64,000 nt of DNA, taken from the NCBI RefSeq assembly GCF_000701445.1, contig NZ_JNIX01000009.1, forward strand, positions 124,001 through 188,000. Reading direction: 5' to 3'. Under the pieces are notes generated by a model, which did no database searches, had not been told where the DNA came from, and worked only from the letters and a program-made list of their open reading frames with translations. Both the position numbers and the translations under genes were made by a program. Each line of letters starts with the position of its first letter. The first letter of the stretch is position 1. The DNA is from Brevundimonas bacteroides DSM 4726. Lineage in GTDB: Bacteria > Pseudomonadota > Alphaproteobacteria > Caulobacterales > Caulobacteraceae. This document shows, one piece after another, positions 7,858-14,125 of the stretch.

Positions 7858-8430
7858 TCTCCAGAGATAGTTGTTGAAGTGGCTGGCGTAGGCGTCGATC
7901 TGCGCCCCTGTGTAGGCATAGCCAGTCATGGCCCAAGCCGGATCCTCAAAGCGGTAGGATTTGGGGATCTGGTTTTTCCGGGTCGCATACATCGCTGGAA
8001 TGAGGAAGTAGCCCTGGTGCTGGGTCTCGCCGCCATCGGTCCTTGAAAAGCCGGTAACCACTCCGTGAGCGATCTCGTTGCGGCGGCCGACCATCTTGCC
8101 GATTTCATCAAGGGTCTTTTCGACCTCCGCATAGAGCGGCCCGCCAGTTTCACCGCGCAAAACCACAAGCGCGGCGGCCTTGACCATCTCGAGGCGCGCG
8201 CTGTTCGCTACGACGGTGCCGAAAGCCATAAATCCAGCCCGCTTTCGGGATGCGATTAGAGCCTCGAACAGCGTAGCGACCTGATCGTCCATCACCTCCC
8301 ATCTGGACAGGGCTTGCCCTACGGCGTGGTAGATGATGCTAGGGCTTTCGTCCCCTTGCTCCAGAAAGGGCGCGACCGCCCATGCAGGCGGTTCCTGGGG
8401 CGGGTTCTTCGTCTTCAAGGGGTTCCTCAT
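7804..8430 (-). CDS. Cargo protein with HEPN-like RX4H motif
   Basis: 208 aa from ATG 8430 (a GTG at 8451 would add 7 residues). Largely alpha-helical. The stretch KMVGRRNEIAHGVV contains R117-N-x3-H122, matching the RX4-6H catalytic pattern of HEPN proteins, many of which are RNases in toxin-antitoxin, abortive-infection and CRISPR systems. A preceding long helix (about residues 40-95) and the C-terminal helix (FNNYLWRLIDLCGRIG) fit such a bundle. It is cargo in the IS1595-type element. Nuclease activity is inference from one motif; similar RRNxIAHG stretches also occur in proteins of unknown function. Confidence 0.6.
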   Translation of the reverse strand: MRNPLKTKNPPQEPPAWAVAPFLEQGDESPSIIYHAVGQALSRWEVMDDQVATLFEALIASRKRAGFMAFGTVVANSARLEMVKAAALVVLRGETGGPLYAEVEKTLDEIGKMVGRRNEIAHGVVTGFSRTDGGETQHQGYFLIPAMYATRKNQIPKSYRFEDPAWAMTGYAYTGAQIDAYASHFNNYLWRLIDLCGRIGTHLASEGG

Positions 8431-8560
8431 GTCATCAGGCGACAAGGACACGGCAGAGCGCCGTGATGAAGTTGTGAAGCGGATGCTGGCGACGCCGCCC
8501 GCCCCGCGTGTGTCGAAGAAGGGGCGCGAGCCGAAGCCCGCGCCGGAGGTGAAGGAATGA
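8429..8560 (+). CDS. 43-aa basic cargo protein
   Basis: Starts at ATG 8429 with AAGGGG 6 nt upstream; its start codon shares CATG (8428-8431) with the opposite-strand HEPN-like gene. The sequence (DTAERRDEVVKRMLATPP) resembles short proteins often seen in alphaproteobacterial phage-like regions, and the tail is Lys/Pro-rich. Ends overlapping the next ORF by 4 nt (ATGA). Function unknown; an antitoxin-like role beside the HEPN gene is only a possibility. Confidence 0.5.
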   Translation: MSSGDKDTAERRDEVVKRMLATPPAPRVSKKGREPKPAPEVKE

Positions 8561-8652
8561 GGCTTATTCGATCAAGGCTCGCACTCTGGTTCGCCTACCG
8601 AGTGTGCCGCGTTCCGGTCGATTTGCGGGCTAGCTGGTTCGCAAAGCCATAA
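8557..8652 (+). CDS. 31-aa cargo microprotein coupled to upstream ORF
   Basis: ATG 8557 overlaps the stop of the 43-aa ORF (ATGA) and is preceded by a near-ideal GGAGGTGAAGGA ribosome site, so translation is likely. Sequence begins MRLIRSRLALWFAYRVCR: amphipathic, basic and Trp-containing. The last 23 nt overlap the 3' end of the Cas2-like gene on the other strand. No family recognised. Confidence 0.45.
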   Translation: MRLIRSRLALWFAYRVCRVPVDLRASWFAKP

Positions 8653-8947
8653 GCGTCACGAAATCCCTGTCTTGCAGCTTGCCCTTTGTCGCGTGACCTC
8701 TGGTCGTCGAGATGTTGATAACCACGAGCATATCTTCGTCGTCGTCGAAGGATGGCGCGGCGGCCCAAATTGATGTCGCAAGATCGGCGGATGACTTGCT
8801 TGACTGGATTAGAAACATCGAGGTCGGCTCAGCCCAGTGCTTAGGGCCGCCTTCTGCCCGGATGGCATCGGTGAGTTCGTTGTAGCAGCGGCTATACCGT
8901 TCCTCGGTGTTATAGTGGATGCGGTAGGCAACGATGAAAAGCGCCAT
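8630..8947 (-). CDS. Cas2/SinR-like small ferredoxin-fold protein (cargo)
   Basis: 105 aa from ATG 8947, with ACAGGAG 6 nt upstream. Predicted beta-alpha-beta-beta-alpha-beta order: strand ALFIVAYRI, helix RYSRCYNELTDAIR, strand PTSMFLIQS, helix ADLATSIWAAA, strand DMLVVINIS. This matches the Cas2/VapD/SinR-type ferredoxin-like family, in which some members are RNases or toxins. There is no cas1 or CRISPR array in the window, so it is not adaptation machinery. Family assignment rests on strand-helix pattern and is tentative. Confidence 0.55.
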   Translation of the reverse strand: MALFIVAYRIHYNTEERYSRCYNELTDAIRAEGGPKHWAEPTSMFLIQSSKSSADLATSIWAAAPSFDDDEDMLVVINISTTRGHATKGKLQDRDFVTLMALRTS

Positions 8948-9193
8948 TGACGGCTCCTGTGAAGCCGTGGCGCTTGACCCATAGACCCGACTCTCTGATG
9001 GTCGGGCGTGAACCACGGGCTGCCGCGCACACGGCAGTTGGTGAAAGCGGGTGAAGGCGGTTGCAGCCGTCTTCCCCGCACAACCCCGCGCACGATTCCG
9101 CGACCCACAAAAGAGCGCGAACCGCGTTCGTCCACAGTTTCACTTCACGATTTGTTCTTCCGTCTCCATCGAGCGAGACGGAGCGCCTGAAAC

Positions 9194-10153
9194 CTAAACG
9201 TAGGCTTCGTCAGTCCGCCGATAGGTCAGCCGCTTCCCGACCGTCCCGATGATCGCCAGATCGGTGCGCATCGTGTCGGTGATCCCGAGCTTGGCGCGGG
9301 TGTTGTGGCGGAAGCCGAACTCGGTGACGTAGCGGTTCAGGTGCTTCTCTGAGCAGTGCTGATAGACGCCCTTCATGCCCTTCTTGAAGACGCCGAAGAA
9401 GCCTTCCGCGCTGTTCGTGTTGACGTCGCCACGGGCGTATTCGCCAGCGGAATGCTTCACCGTCTCATGGGAGACGAACAGGGCGTCAGCGCCTTTGTAA
9501 AGGCGGCTTTCGTCGGTGTGCAGACGCGAGGCGGGATGCACGTTCTCGGCCACGATCTTCTGGACGGCTTCCTTGTCCGCGACGGCAACGTGAAAGACCT
9601 TGGCCTTGCCGCCGCGCTCCACCAGGGCGACGACGGGGCGGCTGTTGCGGCGCTTGGTCTTTTTGAAGTCTGAACCGTCGGTGCGCTTCATGGGCGAGAC
9701 GGCGGGCTTGCCGTAGTAGGTTTCGTCGGCCTCAACGATCTTGCCCTCGCCGCCTAGCGGTTCGGTCGTGGTATCGATCATCGCCTCGCGGATGCGGTGC
9801 GCCATAAACCAAGCCGTGCGGTAGGAGCCGAGGGCAAGTTCACGCTGGAGCTGGAGGGCGCTGATACCCTTCTTGCTGGCGCACATCAGGTGCGTGGCGA
9901 GAAGCCACTGATGCAGGGGAACCTTGGAGTCCTCATAGACCGTGCCGATGGTGGCGGTGAACGGCTTGCCGCAGGGCTTGCACTTGTAGAGGCCGGGGCG
10001 GTGCGACTTGCCTTGAAGCAGGGTCGATTGATCGTCACCGACCACGCCGCAATGCGGGCAGACGCGGCCATCGGGCCAACGCAGCTTCTCGAAGTGAGCG
10101 CGGGCGGCGTCCTCGTCGTGGTAGATCAGGTCTGAAATCGTTGCCTTTGCCAT
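9194..10153 (-). CDS. IS1595-family (ISXO2-like) transposase
   Basis: 319 aa. N-terminal zinc ribbon (C32-P-H-C35 and C58-K-P-C61), then the DDE_Tnp_IS1595 domain: first Asp in VEADETYYG (D143), second in LHTDESRLY (D214), third acidic residue in NTNSAEGFFGVFKKGMKG (E250), with the GVYQH motif after it. All core residues are present, so it is likely active. It sits 25 nt inside the right inverted repeat and is transcribed inward. The region 8948-9193 upstream of its stop holds no gene I can support. Confidence 0.95.
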   Translation of the reverse strand: MAKATISDLIYHDEDAARAHFEKLRWPDGRVCPHCGVVGDDQSTLLQGKSHRPGLYKCKPCGKPFTATIGTVYEDSKVPLHQWLLATHLMCASKKGISALQLQRELALGSYRTAWFMAHRIREAMIDTTTEPLGGEGKIVEADETYYGKPAVSPMKRTDGSDFKKTKRRNSRPVVALVERGGKAKVFHVAVADKEAVQKIVAENVHPASRLHTDESRLYKGADALFVSHETVKHSAGEYARGDVNTNSAEGFFGVFKKGMKGVYQHCSEKHLNRYVTEFGFRHNTRAKLGITDTMRTDLAIIGTVGKRLTYRRTDEAYV

Positions 10154-10178
10154 GTCCGAACCCTAGAGAATCGGGGCC

Positions 10179-10201
10179 GGTATGTAAAGTGCATAATTAG
10201 G
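10179..10201 (-). repeat. Right terminal inverted repeat
   Basis: Reads GGTATGTAAAGTGCATAATTAGG on the + strand from 10179 in pieces: starts GGTATGTAAAG and ends TGCATAATTAGG. It is the inverted copy of 7629-7651 with one mismatch and is followed at once by the AATGAAAT duplication (10202-10209). Confidence 0.88.
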
Positions 10202-10209
10202 AATGAAAT
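10202..10209. repeat. Right target-site duplication AATGAAAT
   Basis: Second copy of the octamer at 7621-7628. It begins 1 nt after the element and ends 1 nt before the stop codon (minus strand TAG 10211-10213) of the neighbouring membrane gene. Confidence 0.85.
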
Positions 10210-10210
10210 C

Positions 10211-10642
10211 CTACTCCAGACCCGCAGCGCGTCGGTCCTGCCAAGCCCAGAACGTACCGACCCCGATGGCGATGAGGATGCCGTACCCGGCAAGGTTTAG
10301 GACGGTGTAAAAGGCTTCCATCGATGCAGCCTTCGCCAGAGGAAAGGCGACGTGCGCCGTGAGGACGACAAGTTGGCAAGCCGCTGCCCACACGGGCCAA
10401 GACCGGCGATAGCGCCAGGCCAGCCCGACGAAGACCGCGAGCATCGCCAGGTCGAGCAGGAATAATGGCCACTGAAAGCCCACATAGAGATGGCCATCCG
10501 GCTGCAGCAGCATGGCCGCCATCCAACCCAGCACCCAGGCACCCATGGCGAAGCGCTCTGGCTCGCCGCCTTTCCAGAAGGCGAACACGCCGATGAGCAC
10601 CGCCGGGAGGAGGCCGAGTTGCGAGTAGAGGGTGTCCAGCAT
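10211..10642 (-). CDS. Small four-helix membrane protein, unknown
   Basis: 143 aa from ATG 10642; a TTG at 10687 would add 15 residues. Four hydrophobic segments (LGLLPAVLIGVFAFW; GAWVLGWMAAMLL; WPLFLLDLAMLAVFVGLAW; LNLAGYGILIAIGVGTFWAW). No family recognised. A strong hairpin with U tract ends 2 nt before this ATG, which leaves no room for a normal ribosome site. The IS1595-type element inserted just after its stop, so the gene is intact. Confidence 0.65.
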   Translation of the reverse strand: MLDTLYSQLGLLPAVLIGVFAFWKGGEPERFAMGAWVLGWMAAMLLQPDGHLYVGFQWPLFLLDLAMLAVFVGLAWRYRRSWPVWAAACQLVVLTAHVAFPLAKAASMEAFYTVLNLAGYGILIAIGVGTFWAWQDRRAAGLE

Positions 10643-10648
10643 GCAAAA

Positions 10649-10675
10649 GCCCCCGCGCCGGATCGGCGCGGGGGC
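10649..10675 (-). terminator. Strong hairpin with U tract, abutting a start codon
   Basis: Perfect 12-bp stem GCCCCCGCGCCG / CGGCGCGGGGGC with a 3-nt loop, followed on the minus strand by CTTTTGC. It looks like an intrinsic terminator for the minus-strand genes at 10732-11509, placed 57 nt after the stop at 10732. Confidence 0.7.
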
Positions 10676-10731
10676 ATGATGCTTCAAGTCTTCCTTACGG
10701 ACTACTGAAGTCTGTTTACGTTACCGCGAAT

Positions 10732-11088
10732 TCAGGCTGCGCGCCGATCGGCAATGTTCGACACGCCTTCAGGCGGACGGCCAGCATCCCAGTCGCCCGT
10801 CTTGTCGAGGATGCCCACAGCGTAGGCACCGAGGCCAAGGCGGCGGTGATCCTTGGCAAGTTCATGGTGGCAAGCCACCAGAGCGGCTCGGGCTTCCGAG
10901 AGAGCGGCGATGGCTGTCATGGCTTTGGCCTGAGAGTCCGCGGCCACGGTTGGCGACAGTTTCAAAATTGTGCGCGCGCCAATCATCGACTGAATGAGGG
11001 TCGTGGCCTGAGTGATCGCGGCGTCTACCGCCGCTTCAGTAGCATGCAGCTCGTCTGCCACACCGTTCACGACTTCCTTGCGATCCAT
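10732..11088 (-). CDS. Unknown small helical protein, paralogue A
   Basis: 118 aa from ATG 11088, with AGGGGAG 5-6 nt upstream. Predicted almost all helix (HATEAAVDAAITQATTLIQ, ALSEARAALVACHHELA) with a short conserved tail AVGILDK. Clearly related to the next gene (11138-11509) along its length. No domain recognised; the length and helix-rich make-up suggest an oligomerising cytoplasmic protein. It ends ahead of the hairpin at 10649-10675. Confidence 0.65.
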   Translation of the reverse strand: MDRKEVVNGVADELHATEAAVDAAITQATTLIQSMIGARTILKLSPTVAADSQAKAMTAIAALSEARAALVACHHELAKDHRRLGLGAYAVGILDKTGDWDAGRPPEGVSNIADRRAA

Positions 11089-11137
11089 GGTACTCCCCTT
11101 TCGCACCGAAATGGTGGTGAAGAGAACGTTAACACGT

Positions 11138-11509
11138 CTAGAGCGAACCAGCTAGGACTTTGTTAACTTCTGGCGGGGCGAAGGCCTTCACACCACCGCC
11201 ATGCGGGGGCTCGTCCTCCGGCTTGTCGAGGATCCCAACCGCGGCAGTATCCAAGCCCATTTTGCGAGCCAGTGCTGCCAGAGTGTTGTGGGTGTCGACC
11301 ATACGTGATCGGGCCTCGGTGAGAGCAGCAATGGACGCCGCGGCACCGTCAAAGGCCTTCTGACCCGTGACCGCCGACAAATAGGCTTCAGCCCGTGCGC
11401 TGGGGAGCAGGGCTGCGAGCTGTGCCGCTTCCGCAAGGGCGGCATCAATGGCCGCTTCTGCCGAATGAAGGCGCGCAGCGACAGACTCGCTGATTGAGTT
11501 CCTGGTCAT
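11138..11509 (-). CDS. Unknown small helical protein, paralogue B
   Basis: 123 aa from ATG 11509, GGAGAG 7 nt upstream. Aligns with paralogue A: HSAEAAIDAALAEAAQL with HATEAAVDAAITQATTL, IAALTEARSRMVDTHNTLA with IAALSEARAALVACHHELA, and AAVGILDK with AVGILDK. The two lie head-to-tail, 49 nt apart, as a tandem duplication. Function unknown. Confidence 0.65.
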   Translation of the reverse strand: MTRNSISESVAARLHSAEAAIDAALAEAAQLAALLPSARAEAYLSAVTGQKAFDGAAASIAALTEARSRMVDTHNTLAALARKMGLDTAAVGILDKPEDEPPHGGGVKAFAPPEVNKVLAGSL

Positions 11510-11575
11510 GGCTTTCTCTCCGTGGTCAAAATCGATCGGATGAAAACAACCATAACGAGTGTTTGAGCGCAACGT

Positions 11576-11968
11576 CTAGCTGCAATCCAGCGAAAAATGT
11601 GCCGTCACGCTGGCGATGGGCTGGGCCGGGTCGTCCTGCCATGCCTCGGCGAGGACGTGGGCGACGCGGCGGCCGGCGCGCGAGATGCGGGCGCGGGCGT
11701 GCACGTCCTGCGGGCGGCCGGACCTGAGGTAGGCGGTCGTGACGGTGATGGGGCGCGGTAGGCGCAGGCGCGGCCAGATCAGCGCCACCTGGGCGATGGC
11801 GGTCAGTTCCAGCATGGCCGCCGTCGAACCGCCGTGCAGGGCGGGCAGCAGGGGATTGCCGATCAGATGGTCGGCGAAGGGCATGGTGACGGTGAGGACG
11901 TCGCCGTCGCGCGCCGTCTTCAGGCCCAGGAAGCGGGCGTAGGGCAGGGTGTCGAGAAGGTCGCTCAC
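11576..11968 (-). CDS. PaaI-type hotdog thioesterase, gene 2
   Basis: 130 aa from GTG 11968, which overlaps the stop of the upstream thioesterase (GTGA). Single hotdog domain with the HGGSTAAMLELTA helix that carries the catalytic-site residues of PaaI-type acyl-CoA thioesterases. The frame upstream of this GTG is an out-of-frame shadow. It probably forms a hetero- or homo-oligomer with its coupled neighbour; the acyl-CoA substrate is unknown. Confidence 0.82.
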   Translation of the reverse strand: MSDLLDTLPYARFLGLKTARDGDVLTVTMPFADHLIGNPLLPALHGGSTAAMLELTAIAQVALIWPRLRLPRPITVTTAYLRSGRPQDVHARARISRAGRRVAHVLAEAWQDDPAQPIASVTAHFSLDCS

Positions 11969-12435
11969 GCCGCGCGCTCCGATTTCAGGTTGGCGCCGAT
12001 GCCGCGCCCTCCGTCGGAATTGATGACGTACGTCGACTGGGCGGCGGCGACCGGGTCCTTCGGATCGTCCTCGAAGGCCCAGGCGCGGACGAAGCCGATG
12101 GTGCGCGTCAGGCGATAGCAGCGGGCCTCCGCCAGCAGGTCCACGCACGGCCGGGCGGCGCGCATATAGTCGACGCGCAGATCCAGCGTGGCGATGGGAC
12201 GAAAGCCGCCAAGCGCGACCCAGACGGCCAGGCCGCCGACGTGATCCAGCATGGCGGTGACGAGGCCGCCGGCGAAGACCTCGGTCTCTGGATCGCCGAC
12301 GAGATCGGGCCGCCAAGGGGTCCGCAGACGGACGCGGTCGCCCTCTACGCCCTCGTACTTGAAGCCCAAGGCATGAGTGTGGGCGGCGCCCGACGCCAGC
12401 TGCGGCAGGATCTCGGTCAGGAACGGATCGCTCAT
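11965..12435 (-). CDS. PaaI-type hotdog thioesterase, gene 1
   Basis: 156 aa from ATG 12435 (AAGGA upstream). Hotdog helix reads EVFAGGLVTAMLDHVGG, with the Gly-rich turn and an Asp at the PaaI active-site position. It is the first gene of a two-gene minus-strand operon. Divergent from the exonuclease gene with 59 nt between the starts. Confidence 0.82.
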   Translation of the reverse strand: MSDPFLTEILPQLASGAAHTHALGFKYEGVEGDRVRLRTPWRPDLVGDPETEVFAGGLVTAMLDHVGGLAVWVALGGFRPIATLDLRVDYMRAARPCVDLLAEARCYRLTRTIGFVRAWAFEDDPKDPVAAAQSTYVINSDGGRGIGANLKSERAA

Positions 12436-12494
12436 GAGACCGTCCTTATCGGGCGCGATTGGCGGCGCAAGCGGCAAGGCCCATATCGGAAGCG

Positions 12495-13520
12495 ATGATC
12501 AAGCCGGAAGACCTGCTCAGGCCCACGCCGGCCGGGCTGTATTGCCCGCCGGGGGATTTCTACGTCGATCCCGTGAGACCTGTTCCGAGGGCCGTGGTGA
12601 CGCACGGGCACTCGGATCACGCGCGGTCGGGGCACGGGGCGGTGCTGGCGACCCCCCAGACCCTGGCCATCATGGCGGAGCGGTATGGTGAGGATTTCAC
12701 CCGGCTGCGCCAGCCGGTGGAGTACGGCGAGACGGCCTCGCACGACGGCGTGGACATCCGGCTGGTTCCTGCGGGGCATGTGCTGGGCTCGGCGCAGGCC
12801 GTGATTACCTGGCGGGGCCTGACCATGGTGGTGTCGGGCGACTACAAGCGCCGACGCGATCCGACCTGCGCGCCGTTCGAGCCCGTGCCGTGCCACGTGT
12901 TCATTTCGGAGGCGACCTTCGGCCTTCCGGTGTTCACCCATCCGCCGGACGGCGAGGAGATCGGTCGGGTCATCCAGTCGCTGAGGCAATTCCCGGAACG
13001 GGCGCACCTGATCGGGGCCTATGCGCTGGGCAAGGCGCAGAGGGTGATCCGGCTGCTGCGAGAAGCGGGATGGGAGCGACCGATCTATGTCCACGGCGCG
13101 CTGGAGCGGCTGAACCGGCTTTATGAGCGCGAGGGCGTCGAACTCGGGCCGATCCTGCCGGCGACGGGGCTGAAGAAGGACGCCTTGGGCGGAGAGGTGG
13201 CGATCGCGCCGCCGTCGGCCATTCAGGATCGCTGGGCGCGGCGGTTCGCCGATCCGGTGCCGGCGTTCGCCAGCGGCTGGATGCTGGTCAAGGCCCGGGC
13301 GCGGCAGCGGGGGGTGGAGCTGCCGCTCGTGATTTCCGACCACGCGGATTGGCCGGAACTGACGGCGACCTTCCTGGAGCTGAAGCCTGAGGAGGTGTGG
13401 ATCACCCACGGACGCGAGGAAGGGCTGCTGCGCTGGCTGGAGCTGAACGGCATGAAGGGTCGGGCGCTGCGTCTTGTCGGCTACGACGAAGAGGACGACG
13501 CGGAGGCCGAGGCGGCCTGA
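12495..13520 (+). CDS. Ligase-associated-type DNA exonuclease (MBL fold)
   Basis: 341 aa from ATG 12495 (GGAAG just upstream). Metallo-beta-lactamase fold: THGHSDHAR is the HxHxDH metal motif, LVPAGHVLGSAQ the next His, VVSGDYK the bridging Asp, ISDHADW and WITHGREEG the later metal sites. This is the pattern of the exonuclease usually encoded beside a bacterial ATP-dependent DNA ligase and a Lhr-type helicase in repair operons. No ligase or helicase gene is adjacent in this window. Confidence 0.85.
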   Translation: MIKPEDLLRPTPAGLYCPPGDFYVDPVRPVPRAVVTHGHSDHARSGHGAVLATPQTLAIMAERYGEDFTRLRQPVEYGETASHDGVDIRLVPAGHVLGSAQAVITWRGLTMVVSGDYKRRRDPTCAPFEPVPCHVFISEATFGLPVFTHPPDGEEIGRVIQSLRQFPERAHLIGAYALGKAQRVIRLLREAGWERPIYVHGALERLNRLYEREGVELGPILPATGLKKDALGGEVAIAPPSAIQDRWARRFADPVPAFASGWMLVKARARQRGVELPLVISDHADWPELTATFLELKPEEVWITHGREEGLLRWLELNGMKGRALRLVGYDEEDDAEAEAA

Positions 13521-13523
13521 CTG

Positions 13524-14075
13524 TCAGGCGACCCGGGTCAGGCGGATGTCCACCTCCCGCTCGACATAGGTCCATTCCGGCGTGGCGTGCAGCCGCACGA
13601 GTAGGGCGTCGAAGGCGGCCTCGTGCTCGGGCGCGAACTCAAACCAGGTCAGGAAGTCGAAAGGCTCGCCGAGGTCCCGCGAGTGGTGCAGCCGTCGGGC
13701 GATCTGGGGCAGGTAGTCCATGCCGATGGCGGTGTGACGCGACTGTTCCTCGAGGATGTCGCGGCGCTCGTCCTGGGCCAGGGCCCACCAGGCGTCGGCC
13801 TTGCGGACGGGGATCAGGGCGGCCCGGGTGGCCTCGGGTCGATCGAGCCCCGCCTGGCGGGCGCGCAGGGCCGTCAGTTCGGCCCGGTTGGCGTAGCGCA
13901 CGTTGCTGGTCGTGCCTGACAGGCTCCAGACGCATGCCGTCGCTGCCTCCGGCTCTTCGGCGACGGCCAGGCGGGCGGCCGGGGCCAATGTGTCGCCGAT
14001 CACCGACTGAACGGTCGTGATTCGCCAACGCCCCTCGTTGCCTGCGGTGAAGCGGACGGTGACGGACGAGCTCAT
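13524..14075 (-). CDS. Chlorite dismutase-family haem protein
   Basis: 183 aa from ATG 14075 (the open frame continues upstream but reads as a shadow of trpE). The C-terminal half has family marks: RHTAIGMDYLPQIARRLHHS with the proximal haem His candidate, and FDFLTWFEFAPEHEAAFDAL followed by EWTYVEREVDIRL. Members range from true chlorite dismutases to HemQ coproheme decarboxylases and dye peroxidases. The short length suggests the non-Firmicute, smaller type; activity cannot be assigned. It lies 50 nt downstream of trpE on the same strand. Confidence 0.85.
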   Translation of the reverse strand: MSSSVTVRFTAGNEGRWRITTVQSVIGDTLAPAARLAVAEEPEAATACVWSLSGTTSNVRYANRAELTALRARQAGLDRPEATRAALIPVRKADAWWALAQDERRDILEEQSRHTAIGMDYLPQIARRLHHSRDLGEPFDFLTWFEFAPEHEAAFDALLVRLHATPEWTYVEREVDIRLTRVA

Positions 14076-14125
14076 GCAGGGGTCTCCGAATGCGCTCGAC
14101 CTACGTCGGACAAGGCTCCGAAGTT

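Larger units (their letters stand above)
7629..10201. mobile_element. IS1595-type transposable element with cargo genes
   Basis: 2,573 bp bounded by 23-bp terminal inverted repeats (7629-7651 and 10179-10201, one mismatch) and an 8-bp target duplication (AATGAAAT). The transposase gene lies at the right end (9194-10153, minus). The left 1.5 kb carries five cargo ORFs on both strands. IS1595-family members with passenger genes are known. It sits directly after the stop codon of the small membrane gene at 10211 and upstream of the S24 repressor, without an obvious broken gene. The perfect duplication indicates it arrived as one unit and fairly recently. Confidence 0.88.

Noticed and set aside
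9008..9190. 60-codon + frame inside the element next to the transposase
   Set aside because: No ribosome site and Arg/Pro-rich; looks like chance.
7629..10201. CRISPR-related locus because of the Cas2-like protein
   Set aside because: No repeat array, cas1 or other cas genes in the window.
6935..13520. An intact prophage around the S24 repressor
   Set aside because: No integrase, structural or lysis genes; only the IS element and small unknown genes.
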